The notes below the pieces were generated by a model. It did no database searches, was not told where the DNA came from, and saw only the letters and a list, made by a program, of their open reading frames with translations. Both the position numbers and the translations under genes were made by a program. DNA of 10,629 nucleotides from DATEHQ01 sp035279525 (GTDB lineage Bacteria; Chloroflexota; Dormibacteria; Dormibacterales; Dormibacteraceae), in contig DATEHQ010000162.1 of the NCBI GenBank assembly GCA_035279525.1, positions 1 to 10,629 of the forward strand, read 5' to 3'. Positions 1-7,208 of this stretch are shown here, in pieces. Every line of letters starts with the position of its first letter. Position 1 is the stretch's first letter.

Positions 1-1502
1 TGCGCCTTGACATACATCTCCCGGCGCTTCTGGGAATCCCGCTCCACCTGCGCGTCCTTGTTGAGCTTGTCCACCTGCGGGTTCTCGTATCCCATGCGCT
101 GGCGCGCCCGCTTCGTGCTGAACACAGACCACATGATGTCGTCGGGGTCGCTCGTGTCCATCACCCAATCGTTCAGGCCCATTTGGTGCTCGCTGGCATT
201 GATCTTCGAGTAGAACGCGGCCTCCTCCAGTCCCTGGAGCGACACCTGCAGCCCGGCGGCCTGCAGGTCCGCCTGCAGCAGCTGCGCCATCTCCGGCCAG
301 AACCCCTCCGTCTTGTGGGTCAGCGTCACCGCCATGTTGTTCGCCCCCGCCTTCTCCAGGAGCGACTTGGCCTTGGCCGGGTTGTGCGGATAGATCTGCT
401 CGAGGCTCTTGTCGTACCCGAGCAGTCCGGGCGGAACGGGGCCCGCCCCCACGGTGTAGTTGCCGTAGAAGACGACCTTGGCGATGTTCGCCTTGTTCAC
501 CGCGAACTGCACGGCCTGCCGCGCCTCCGGTTTGTCGAACGGCGGCTTGTGCTCGTTGAGGATCAGGTACTGGGTATCGAGGAAGTTGCCGGCAACGACC
601 TTGAACCGGCTGTCCTTGCGCAGGGCGGCGACATCTTTGAAGTCCAGCTCCGTCGTCACGTCGAGCTCCCCGGTGCGGAGTTGCTCCAGGCGCACCGTGT
701 TGTCGGCGACCGTCTTCCAGATGACCCGGTCGACCCACGGACGCCCGCCCCAGTACTGATCGTACGCGCTCTGCACGAACTCGACGCCCTTCGTCCAGCG
801 CTCGAACTTGTACGGCCCGCTTCCCGTCGGATGCAGCGCATAGTCCTTGCCGTACTTCTTCAGCGCGGCGGGGCTCACGATGCCCTCCGCGAAGAGGGCC
901 AGGTCCGACAGCAGGGTCACGGCGGGCCGCGACTGGGTGATGCGCAACGTCCGGTCGTTGACGGCGTCGATTTTGCTCACGTTGCTGAACACGATCTCCG
1001 TGTACGTGATCCCCGGGAAGTGATACGGGTGCTTCTCGTCGATCTGCCGGTCGTAGTTGAGCTTGATCGCCGACGCGTTCACCGGCGTGCCGTCGTGAAA
1101 CGACGCGGAGCGCAGGTGGAACGTGTAGGTGAGCCCGTCCGGAGAGATGTCCCAGGTCGTGGCCAGGCATGGCTCCAGATCCACCGTCCCCGTCTTAAAC
1201 CGCAGGATCGGTTCGTTGATGTTGTTGTTCACGACCTTGATGTCGCCGTAGCCCGCGCTGCCCAGGATCACCGGGTCAGGGTTGGTGATGTTCTCCGGGA
1301 TGCCCACGACGAGCGTCCGCTGACTGGAGGCCGCCTCCGCCGCCTGCGGAGTCGAGGGCCCCGGCGCCGTGCCGGCCATCTCGAACAGCGCCGGCAGCGC
1401 CGAGGCGGCGATGCCGAACCCGAGTGCCTTCCGGACGAACTGCCTGCGGCTATACCGGCCAGCCTGGAAGTCCGTAACCAAAAGCCTGACTCGTTCGTCC
1501 AT
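1..1502 (-). CDS. Tat-exported ABC transporter solute-binding protein, family 5 (partial)
   Basis: This is the extracytoplasmic binding protein of a peptide/nickel-type ABC importer (SBP_bac_5 family). The ATG at 1502 is preceded by AGGAGG with an 8-nt spacer, and 500 codons follow before the left edge. Family members are usually 500 to 550 residues, so only the C-terminal tail is missing. Residues 18-25 read SRRQFVRK, a twin-arginine motif, followed by a hydrophobic stretch (about 26-40). No lipobox cysteine follows, so it is probably a soluble or tethered Tat substrate. Family landmarks are a 'DISPDGLTYTFHLR' block with 'FHDGTPV', then 'PTGSGPYKFERW', then 'ARQAVQFAVNK'. It lies 59 nt after the desulfhydrase-like copy B and is the last operon gene visible; permease and ATPase genes would be expected off the left edge. 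The ligand cannot be read from sequence; peptides or amino-acid conjugates fit the neighbours. Confidence 0.95.
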   Translation of the reverse strand, partial: MDERVRLLVTDFQAGRYSRRQFVRKALGFGIAASALPALFEMAGTAPGPSTPQAAEAASSQRTLVVGIPENITNPDPVILGSAGYGDIKVVNNNINEPILRFKTGTVDLEPCLATTWDISPDGLTYTFHLRSASFHDGTPVNASAIKLNYDRQIDEKHPYHFPGITYTEIVFSNVSKIDAVNDRTLRITQSRPAVTLLSDLALFAEGIVSPAALKKYGKDYALHPTGSGPYKFERWTKGVEFVQSAYDQYWGGRPWVDRVIWKTVADNTVRLEQLRTGELDVTTELDFKDVAALRKDSRFKVVAGNFLDTQYLILNEHKPPFDKPEARQAVQFAVNKANIAKVVFYGNYTVGAGPVPPGLLGYDKSLEQIYPHNPAKAKSLLEKAGANNMAVTLTHKTEGFWPEMAQLLQADLQAAGLQVSLQGLEEAAFYSKINASEHQMGLNDWVMDTSDPDDIMWSVFSTKRARQRMGYENPQVDKLNKDAQVERDSQKRREMYVKA

Positions 1503-1561
1503 CCGTCTCCCCTCCTCTGAGCCGGCTGTCGCCCCCGGCCTGTGGCCTGTCTCGACCGATC

Positions 1562-2641
1562 CTACGTCTGCGCTGCCTGCCGGCGGCGCGTGCCCGCCAC
1601 GCCGAGACGCGAGATCCGGCGCGCGGGGTTGCTCGACGCCTGCCTCCCCCCCACCAACTCACGGGTGTACGCGAAGAGCGTCGCCACCCCGCCGGTATGG
1701 AGGAACACGACCGGGGTCTCGCCCCGATGCGCCTCCGCCCACCGCAGCATCTCGGCCATGCCGGTACCCGTGTACACCGGGTCGAGGAACACTCCCTCCG
1801 CCTGCGCCACCTTCCAAATCGTCTTGACGGTCGCCGGATACGTATACCCGTAGACGCCGGATCCCCGCCCCAGCAGCGAGACGTCATCCGGGCGGACGGG
1901 AACGTCCAGGTCCAGGAGTTGCATCGCCGCGCCCGCGACGCGCACCACCCTCTCCTCTGCCCCCGCGCCGAGCCCGTGCGGCGGCGCGCCGTGGACGCGG
2001 ATCCGGCCGCCGTCGGCGCAGGCCCCGAGCAGCAGGCCGGCGTAGGTAGGGCCGCCGGATCCGACGAACACGTCGGCGCGGCGGACGCCGACCGCGTCGA
2101 GTTGACCGGCGAGCTCGAGCAGCCCTTCAGCATAGGCGAGCGCGGCCAGCGCATGGATCTCGGGCGTCAGCGTCAACAACCGGGCGCGCCGCCCCCGTCG
2201 GTTCAGCCGATCGACGAGGCGGAGGCAGGCGTCACGGACCGCCTCATAGCTTCCCTCTCGGACGTAGTGCACCTTGCACCTCATCAGCGTGGAGAGGAGC
2301 AGGTTGCCCTGCATCTCCCAGCCCTTCGTCGTGTCGAGCATCAACTCGGTGCGCACGCCGAGCGCGCACCCAACGGCCGCCACCTGGGTCGGATGGTTCG
2401 ACTGCACGTAGCCGCCGGCCACGAACATCTCGGCGCCACGCTCCAACGCGTCCCCGGCCGTGTGCTGCAGGATGCGAATCTTGCTGCCGGCGACGGCCAG
2501 ACCGGCCAGGTCCTCGCGCTTGAAGTAGACGGGCCGGCCGAGCTGACGCGAGAGCCGCGGCATGTGCTGCAACGGCGTGGGGAAGATCCCCACCGGCGCG
2601 TGGGGCCGGCGGGCTAAACGCGCAGCGAGCCGGTCACGCAT
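1562..2641 (-). CDS. D-cysteine desulfhydrase/ACC deaminase-family PLP enzyme, divergent copy B
   Basis: This 359-residue protein has fold-type II PLP enzyme features of the D-cysteine desulfhydrase/ACC deaminase group. The PLP lysine is K54 in 'AVAGSKIR', S81-N82-H83 gives the usual QSNH motif, and a glycine-rich phosphate loop 'GSGGPTYAG' lies near 194-202. At the two positions that separate ACC deaminase (Glu/Leu) from D-cysteine desulfhydrase (Ser/Thr-like), it has T291 ('VYTG') and T316 ('HTGG'). This argues against ACC deamination. It differs from copy A: GGNK becomes AGSK, and the 'STPLGA' segment is replaced by 'EIHALA' near 161-166. The basic C-terminal tail (about 330-359) is longer than in copy A. 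The expected reaction is beta-elimination on a 3-substituted alanine giving aminoacrylate, but the changed pocket may mean another substrate. Its ATG overlaps the RidA-family stop by 8 nt. Confidence 0.9.
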   Translation of the reverse strand: MRDRLAARLARRPHAPVGIFPTPLQHMPRLSRQLGRPVYFKREDLAGLAVAGSKIRILQHTAGDALERGAEMFVAGGYVQSNHPTQVAAVGCALGVRTELMLDTTKGWEMQGNLLLSTLMRCKVHYVREGSYEAVRDACLRLVDRLNRRGRRARLLTLTPEIHALAALAYAEGLLELAGQLDAVGVRRADVFVGSGGPTYAGLLLGACADGGRIRVHGAPPHGLGAGAEERVVRVAGAAMQLLDLDVPVRPDDVSLLGRGSGVYGYTYPATVKTIWKVAQAEGVFLDPVYTGTGMAEMLRWAEAHRGETPVVFLHTGGVATLFAYTRELVGGRQASSNPARRISRLGVAGTRRRQAAQT

Positions 2642-3041
2642 CGCGGCCTCCGGCTTCGCCGGCCGGCGCCGTCGCGATCGCGTCGATCTCGATACGCCAC
2701 TCGGGGCGAACCAGTCCCGCGACGATCAGCGCCGACCGCGACGGGGCCCCGCCTGGAAAATACCGCCGGTATACCGCGTCGAGGGCGGCATAATCCTCCC
2801 GGTGGGTGTAGAACACCGTCATCCGGACGATCTGGCCCATCGAGACGCCTGCCGCTTCGAGAATCGTCTTCAAATTGCGCATCACTTGGTCGGTCTGCGT
2901 CGTGATATCGTCTCCGACGGTTTGCCCCTCACGGTCGACCGGCGGCATGCCCGATACGAACACCAGCCCTCGATCGACGATCGCCTGCACCAGCGGAGAC
3001 TTCGACCGGTACGCATCCGGAGTGTTGATCACCCGCCTCAT
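2634..3041 (-). CDS. RidA/YjgF/YER057c/UK114-family enamine/imine deaminase
   Basis: This 135-residue protein is of standard Rid length. RidA proteins hydrolyse reactive 2-aminoacrylate and related enamines, formed by PLP lyases, to 2-oxo acids and ammonia in the cytoplasm. Visible motifs are 'FVSGMPPVD' near 28-36, 'MRNLKTILEAAG' near 54-65, 'PSRSALIV' with the hallmark arginine R102, and 'IEIDAIA' near 117-123. The arginine is the residue that binds the substrate carboxylate in active Rid deaminases. The start at 3041 is chosen over an upstream ATG at 3113 because AGGAGG (3049-3054) lies 7 nt before it and because this ATG forms an ATGA overlap with the preceding stop. It sits between two aminoacrylate-type PLP enzymes, which suits a detoxifying or pathway role. 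The N-terminal segment differs from the canonical 'PYSQ' region, so the exact Rid subgroup is open. Confidence 0.95.
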   Translation of the reverse strand: MRRVINTPDAYRSKSPLVQAIVDRGLVFVSGMPPVDREGQTVGDDITTQTDQVMRNLKTILEAAGVSMGQIVRMTVFYTHREDYAALDAVYRRYFPGGAPSRSALIVAGLVRPEWRIEIDAIATAPAGEAGGRDA

Positions 3042-4015
3042 TTTGGGGCCTCCTCGACCAAACGCCCGCCCGTGAGGAGCGGACGGCCATCGACGACCAC
3101 GTCCGGCGTCCACATCACCATGTCGAGATGGAACGGCACATCGAGGCGGCCGCCGAAATGGACGTTGCTGCCGAGCGCGACATGGCAGGTGCCGTACGTG
3201 CCCTCGTCCTCGATGATGCGTCCGACGACGCGGGCCTGCGGGTTGAGCCCGATGCCGACCTCACTCAGCATGCGTGCCTCGGTGTGGCCGACCTGTTTCA
3301 CGAGGTCCTGCAACGCGCGCGCCTGCGCGCCGCCGTCGAACGTCACGGCGCGGCCCCCCTTGAACCCGATCGCGATCGGCGCCGACACGAGCCCGAGCAC
3401 CGCTACGCTCGCGTCCACCACCGCGACGCCGTCCGCCGATCCCTCGAGCGGCGCCACGTACGCCTCGATCGTGGGGAGGCCGGACCGCACGCCCGGCCGC
3501 GTCGCCAGCCCGGTGTTGGCGACTCCCGCCCGGCCGCCCAGCCCCATCGAGAGGCGGGTGCCCGCGGGCGTGCGCAGTTCCAGACGCTGCCCAGAGAGCA
3601 GGCGGGCGAGGCGCTCCGCCACTGGGGCCCGCCCCGTGAAGTCGGCGGTGATCCCGCCGCGCACAAGCGTCTCCGCGCGACACTCGCTGATGGCCAGCAT
3701 CCGTACGCCCGCCGCACTGGCGTTGCGAGAGGCCTCGGTGTGAAACACGCTCAGGCTGGTCGGCGCCAGGACCACCTGGGCGCGCTTCATCGCCTCGGCG
3801 ACGAGCGCCTGCGGTTCGGCACCCGGCCGTTCCGGTCGGGGCATCGTGAGCACGACGGGGGTCCCGCCGACCGCCGCCGTCGCAAACGCCAGCGCCTCCG
3901 CCACCTCGGGGGGCACGGCGGTGTCCGTCAGGATCAGCACGTGCTCGCCTGGGGCGACGGCCGCGCACGTCCGGACGACGGTCATTGCGCCCGCGGCCAT
4001 CGACGACAGGCTCAT
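3038..4015 (-). CDS. M29-like metalloenzyme (aminopeptidase / NicX-type dioxygenase superfamily)
   Basis: This 325-residue protein resembles the short members of the thermophilic metalloaminopeptidase (M29) superfamily, which also includes the 2,5-dihydroxypyridine 5,6-dioxygenase NicX. The C-terminal metal-site pattern is present in order: E252 in 'SEVGIG', E271 in 'EDEGTYG', H278 in 'HVALGSN', and H296 with D298 in 'FHLDMVM'. The H-x-D pair matches the last metal ligands of both M29 peptidases and NicX. The N-terminal part (about 1-130) is a Rossmann-like region with a 'PGEHVLILTD' segment. It could be a metallopeptidase, a ring-cleaving dioxygenase or a different hydrolase; sequence alone does not decide. 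The ATG at 4015 forms an ATGA overlap with the upstream desulfhydrase copy A, and its own TGA overlaps the RidA-family ATG. Translation is therefore probably coupled on both sides. No strong ribosome site precedes it. Confidence 0.85.
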   Translation of the reverse strand: MSLSSMAAGAMTVVRTCAAVAPGEHVLILTDTAVPPEVAEALAFATAAVGGTPVVLTMPRPERPGAEPQALVAEAMKRAQVVLAPTSLSVFHTEASRNASAAGVRMLAISECRAETLVRGGITADFTGRAPVAERLARLLSGQRLELRTPAGTRLSMGLGGRAGVANTGLATRPGVRSGLPTIEAYVAPLEGSADGVAVVDASVAVLGLVSAPIAIGFKGGRAVTFDGGAQARALQDLVKQVGHTEARMLSEVGIGLNPQARVVGRIIEDEGTYGTCHVALGSNVHFGGRLDVPFHLDMVMWTPDVVVDGRPLLTGGRLVEEAPK

Positions 4016-5013
4016 TCCGGGGCGCCCACGGCTTCCGCGAGCGCGAACAGCGCCGGCTGCCCGCCCGTGTGCCAAAACACCACCGTTTGGGCCGCCGTCC
4101 AACGGCCGCGCCGGGCCAGATCGACGAGGCCCGCCATCGCCTTTCCGGTATACACGGGATCGAGGATGAGGCCCTCGGTTCGCGCCGCGAGTCGGATTGC
4201 ATCGATGCACGCGGGGGTGGGCACGCCGTAGGTCCCGCCGTAGTCCTCGAGCACAACGACATCGTTCGGTCCGATGGAGATCGCGACCCCACACCGCTCG
4301 CCCATGCCCGCGACGAGCGCCGTGACGACAGGAGCAAGCTCTGCGCGGGTCGCCCCGTCCCCAACGCCCACAATCTCCACGCCGCTCCGCAGCAAGCGCG
4401 CGCCGCCGAGCAGGCCGGCCTGCGTCCCGCCGGACCCCGTGCAGAAAACGATCGCGTCGACCGGAACGCCCAGCGCGTCCGTCTGCGCCAGCACCTCCAT
4501 GAACGCTTCCGCGTAGGCCGCCGCCCCCAACGGGGTCGACGCGCCCTTCGCGATGAGGTACGGACGACGGCCAGCGCGGCGCAGCGCGTCCAGCTCTTCG
4601 GCCGCGGTCGCCTCGACCGCCGACGAGGTGGGGTCGGGTGCGATACGGACCCGCGCGCCAAGCACGCGGTCGAGGAGCAAGTTGCCCTGCACCTCCTCGG
4701 ACTCGCCGGGGCACAGAACAAGCACCGCGTCCAGCCCGGCGCGGCGGGCCGCCGCCGCGGTGATGCGACAGTGGTTAGACTGAATCGCCCCCGTGGTGAC
4801 GAGCACGTCGCAGCCTTGTGCCAACGCGTCCCCGAGATGGTACTCGAGCTTGCGCACCTTGTTGCCGCCCATGGCGAGGCCGGTGAGATCATCCCGCTTA
4901 ACGAAGATCCTGGGGCTGCCGTCCCCCAGGGCCAGGCGAAGCCGGGGCGCCTCCTCCAGCGGGGTGGGCAGGGGAGCCAGGCGGTAGCGCGGAAGGTGCG
5001 CGACCTGCACCAT
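4012..5013 (-). CDS. D-cysteine desulfhydrase-family PLP enzyme, canonical copy A
   Basis: This 333-residue fold-type II PLP enzyme closely follows the D-cysteine desulfhydrase pattern. The N-terminal 'PLPTPLEEAPRL' is followed by 'FVKRDDLTGLAMGGNK' with the PLP lysine at K52, then 'IQSNHCR' (S79, N80, H81). Next come 'STPLGAAAYAEA' near 159-170, the phosphate loop 'GSGGTQAG' (193-200), 'DYGGTYGVPT', 'DPVYTGKAM' and 'FWHTGGQPALF'. T289 and T316 occupy the Glu and Leu positions diagnostic of ACC deaminase, so D-cysteine desulfhydrase or a related beta-elimination (for example sulfo-lyase) is favoured. The predicted product is 2-aminoacrylate, hydrolysed to pyruvate and ammonia, plus the leaving group (sulfide for D-cysteine). 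The ATG starts 2 nt after the aminotransferase stop; GGAGG lies 11 nt upstream inside that gene. Its stop overlaps the next gene as ATGA. The physiological substrate is inferred, not shown. Confidence 0.93.
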   Translation of the reverse strand: MVQVAHLPRYRLAPLPTPLEEAPRLRLALGDGSPRIFVKRDDLTGLAMGGNKVRKLEYHLGDALAQGCDVLVTTGAIQSNHCRITAAAARRAGLDAVLVLCPGESEEVQGNLLLDRVLGARVRIAPDPTSSAVEATAAEELDALRRAGRRPYLIAKGASTPLGAAAYAEAFMEVLAQTDALGVPVDAIVFCTGSGGTQAGLLGGARLLRSGVEIVGVGDGATRAELAPVVTALVAGMGERCGVAISIGPNDVVVLEDYGGTYGVPTPACIDAIRLAARTEGLILDPVYTGKAMAGLVDLARRGRWTAAQTVVFWHTGGQPALFALAEAVGAPE

Positions 5014-5015
5014 CG

Positions 5016-6221
5016 CTAGCGAGGCCTCCGGAACACCCGCGCGATGCGTTTCACCGCTTCGCCCAACACCGCTTCGGGGACCACAAGCGAGATGCGCTCG
5101 AACCCCTCTCCCCGCGCGCCGAAGTAGCCGCCCGGGTAGACGAACACCCCCTCCCGCTCCATCAGGGCGAACGCGAACTCCTCGGACGAGAGTCCGGTGG
5201 GACGGATGTCCGCGAACACGTAGAATGTGCCATCCGGGCGCACAAAAGGCACGCCCGCATCCGCGAGGCTCGCCATCATGAAATCGCGCCGCCTTCGGAA
5301 GATCGCGAGCCGCTCGGCCAGGCAGTCTTGGGGGCCGAGGAGCGCGGCGGTCGCGGCGTACTGCGACATGCTGGGCGCGCAAATCGTGAGCGTGTGACGC
5401 AGGGTGACCAGCGCGTCAACAACGGCCCGGGGGCCGACCACGTACCCCACGCGCCATCCGGTCATCGAATACGCTTTGGAGAACCCGTTGATCGTGATCG
5501 TCCGATCGCGCATGCTCGGCATCGACCCAATGCTGAAGGGCGCGCCATCAAATACGAGGGTCTCGTACAGCTCGTCGGAGATCACGTACAGCCCGTGCCG
5601 CTCGGCGACGCGCGCGACGCCTTCGAGCCGGTCGCGCGGGTAGACGGTGCCGGTCGGGTTGTTGGGAGTCAGCAGCGCGATCACTTTGGTCTTCGGCGTG
5701 ATGCGCGTCTCGAATTCGTCGGGATCGATCTGGAAACCGTCCGGCGCGGACGTGGGCACCGCGACGAGCGTCGCATCGAGATAGTGCAGCATCGTCGCGT
5801 ACGAGTTGTAGTACGGATCGGCGAGCAGGATCTCGTCGCCCGGGTTGAGGAGCGCGCAGAGCGCGACGAACACCGCTTCCTGCGTCCCCGTCGTGATCGC
5901 CACCTCGGTCTCGGGATCCACCTCAACCGCGTTATCCCGTCGAAGTTTGTCGGCGACCGCGTGCCGCAGCTCGGGGATCCCGCGAAGCGCCGTATACTTC
6001 GTCATGCCCCTGGCGAGCGCGTCGCGCCCCGCTGCCACGATGTGCGCCGGCGTGGGCAGATCAGGATCGCCCCGCCCGAGGCCGATCCCGTCCGGGCGCA
6101 GGCGCAGCATGTCCATCAAAACTCCGGCCCGGCCGACCTCCAGCGTGCGCACGCGGTGGGCCAGCGAAACGACCGGGCGGATAGGCGCGCCCTGCGGGCG
6201 ATCCTGCTGATGCACGCCCAT
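5016..6221 (-). CDS. Class I/II PLP aminotransferase
   Basis: This 401-residue fold-type I aspartate aminotransferase-superfamily enzyme transfers an amino group between an amino acid and a 2-oxo acid in the cytoplasm. Motifs in order are 'GLGRGDPDLPTP' near 47-58, 'KYTALRGIPELRHAVA' near 75-90, 'TTGTQEAVFVA' (PLP phosphate region), and 'PNNPTGTVY' near 186-194 with N187. Then come 'ISDELYE' with D216, the Schiff-base lysine K249 in 'GFSKAYSMTGWRVGY', and 'GTFYVFADI' followed near the C-terminus by 'ERISLV' with the carboxylate-binding arginine. All catalytic residues are intact and length is normal. The ATG at 6221 has a near-perfect GGAGGTAA site 6 nt upstream that overlaps the TAA of the DapA-like gene, with 3 nt between the genes. 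The substrate is not readable; the operon suggests an amino acid related to the desulfhydrase pathway or the oxo acid handled by the aldolase. Confidence 0.95.
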   Translation of the reverse strand: MGVHQQDRPQGAPIRPVVSLAHRVRTLEVGRAGVLMDMLRLRPDGIGLGRGDPDLPTPAHIVAAGRDALARGMTKYTALRGIPELRHAVADKLRRDNAVEVDPETEVAITTGTQEAVFVALCALLNPGDEILLADPYYNSYATMLHYLDATLVAVPTSAPDGFQIDPDEFETRITPKTKVIALLTPNNPTGTVYPRDRLEGVARVAERHGLYVISDELYETLVFDGAPFSIGSMPSMRDRTITINGFSKAYSMTGWRVGYVVGPRAVVDALVTLRHTLTICAPSMSQYAATAALLGPQDCLAERLAIFRRRRDFMMASLADAGVPFVRPDGTFYVFADIRPTGLSSEEFAFALMEREGVFVYPGGYFGARGEGFERISLVVPEAVLGEAVKRIARVFRRPR

Positions 6222-6224
6222 GGG

Positions 6225-7151
6225 TTACCTCCGCCCTCCGCCCACGCCGCCGAGCGCCGCCTCCGGCTCGAGCTGCTCGATCAGCGGCAGCAGCCGCACC
6301 AGGTGCGCGTCCTGGCCCGGCTGGACGGTCCGGAGCGGAGGACGAACGGGACCCCCGGGTCGCCCGAGCAGCTCGAGCAACCGCTTCGTGCCGCTCGGGT
6401 TCGGCGTCTGGTACACGGCGTCGATGATCGGCAACGCGGCGAGCTGCAGGGTTCGCGCGGTCGCCATGTCGTCGCGCCGGACGGCATCGAATAGGTTGAC
6501 GAAGAGCCGCGGCATCACGGCCCCGATCGTGATCAGCGCGCCGGTGCCACCCAGCGCGAGCGACGGAAGCACGAGGTCGTCCAATCCCTGCAACACGCGG
6601 AAGTCGGACGGGCTCTCGCGCACGATGCGGGCGAACTTGGCGATGTTGCCGCTGGCTTCCTTGAAGCCGACCACCTTGGGGATTTGCGTGGCGATCCGGA
6701 TGAGCAGACCGGCGTCCATATCCAGGCCGGCGCGGCTCGGGGTGTTGAAGAGGATCAACGGGAGGTCCACCAGATCCGCAAGTCGGGCGACGTGCTCGTA
6801 GATGTCGTCCGGAGACGGACGGACGAAGTACGGCGCGATGATCATGACCGCGTCCGCCCGGGCGCGGGCTGCGATCCGTCCGGCGGCCGCAATCCGCGCT
6901 GGATCGGTATACAGCGCCCCGGCCACGACCGCGCAGCGACCTACGGCGCCCTCTACCGCGGCCTCAACGGCCGCCGCATGCTCCTTATCGCTTAAGGAGA
7001 GCGCTTCCCCGGTGCCGCCGCAGATGCACACCGCGTGGACCCCCTGCCGCGCCAGGAAGTCCACCGTCGTGACGACCCCCTTCCGGTCCACCGCTCCTGA
7101 CGGCGTGAAGTTGGTGACCAGCGACGCGACGATCCCGAGCGGACGATACAT
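6225..7151 (-). CDS. DapA/N-acetylneuraminate lyase-superfamily aldolase with atypical active site
   Basis: This 308-residue class I aldolase has the dihydrodipicolinate synthase fold. The Schiff-base lysine is K164 in 'VGFKEASGN', the phosphate/carboxylate loop is 'GGTGE' at 45-49, and R140 in 'NTPSR' matches the substrate-carboxylate arginine. Two tyrosines central to DapA chemistry are replaced. The catalytic Tyr of the 'YNxPxR' motif is F135 ('FNTPSR'), and the second Tyr of the 'PYY' motif is F109 ('PYF'). The first Thr of the usual GTTGE is Gly46. It is therefore unlikely to be an ordinary DapA; a pyruvate-releasing aldolase or dehydratase acting on a 2-oxo acid is more probable. The C-terminus (about 255-308) ends in a Gly/Arg-rich tail. 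The ATG at 7151 has GGAGG 6 nt upstream. It follows the dehydrogenase by 57 nt, a gap that holds only this ribosome site. Confidence 0.92.
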   Translation of the reverse strand: MYRPLGIVASLVTNFTPSGAVDRKGVVTTVDFLARQGVHAVCICGGTGEALSLSDKEHAAAVEAAVEGAVGRCAVVAGALYTDPARIAAAGRIAARARADAVMIIAPYFVRPSPDDIYEHVARLADLVDLPLILFNTPSRAGLDMDAGLLIRIATQIPKVVGFKEASGNIAKFARIVRESPSDFRVLQGLDDLVLPSLALGGTGALITIGAVMPRLFVNLFDAVRRDDMATARTLQLAALPIIDAVYQTPNPSGTKRLLELLGRPGGPVRPPLRTVQPGQDAHLVRLLPLIEQLEPEAALGGVGGGRR

Positions 7152-7208
7152 GGCTTCCCTCCCTCAGCGAGACAAGGTCGCAATCATGTGCGTGCAGGCG
7201 CGACGAGC

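Noticed and set aside
183..1520. 445-codon plus-strand open frame
   Set aside because: It lies antisense to the binding-protein gene, is Arg/Val/Leu-rich without domain motifs, and is a typical GC-rich shadow frame.
1503..1561. Possible terminator between desulfhydrase copy B and the binding-protein gene
   Set aside because: GGCC-rich repeats are present but there is no stable stem followed by a T-run; only a ribosome site is clear.
1697..2617. Long plus-strand frame opposite desulfhydrase copy B
   Set aside because: Low-complexity, Arg/His/Gln-rich translation with no family motif; the minus strand carries a clear PLP enzyme.
3128..5019. Overlapping long plus-strand frames and long alternative minus frames
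   Set aside because: They overlie the M29-like gene and desulfhydrase copy A, whose motifs are intact; the alternatives show only biased composition.
5328..6494. 388-codon plus-strand frame opposite the aminotransferase
   Set aside because: Antisense shadow without recognisable motifs or a ribosome site.
6225..7151. Lysine-biosynthesis dapA
   Set aside because: The catalytic tyrosine of the family is Phe and the operon is catabolic in character, so a dapA symbol is not justified.
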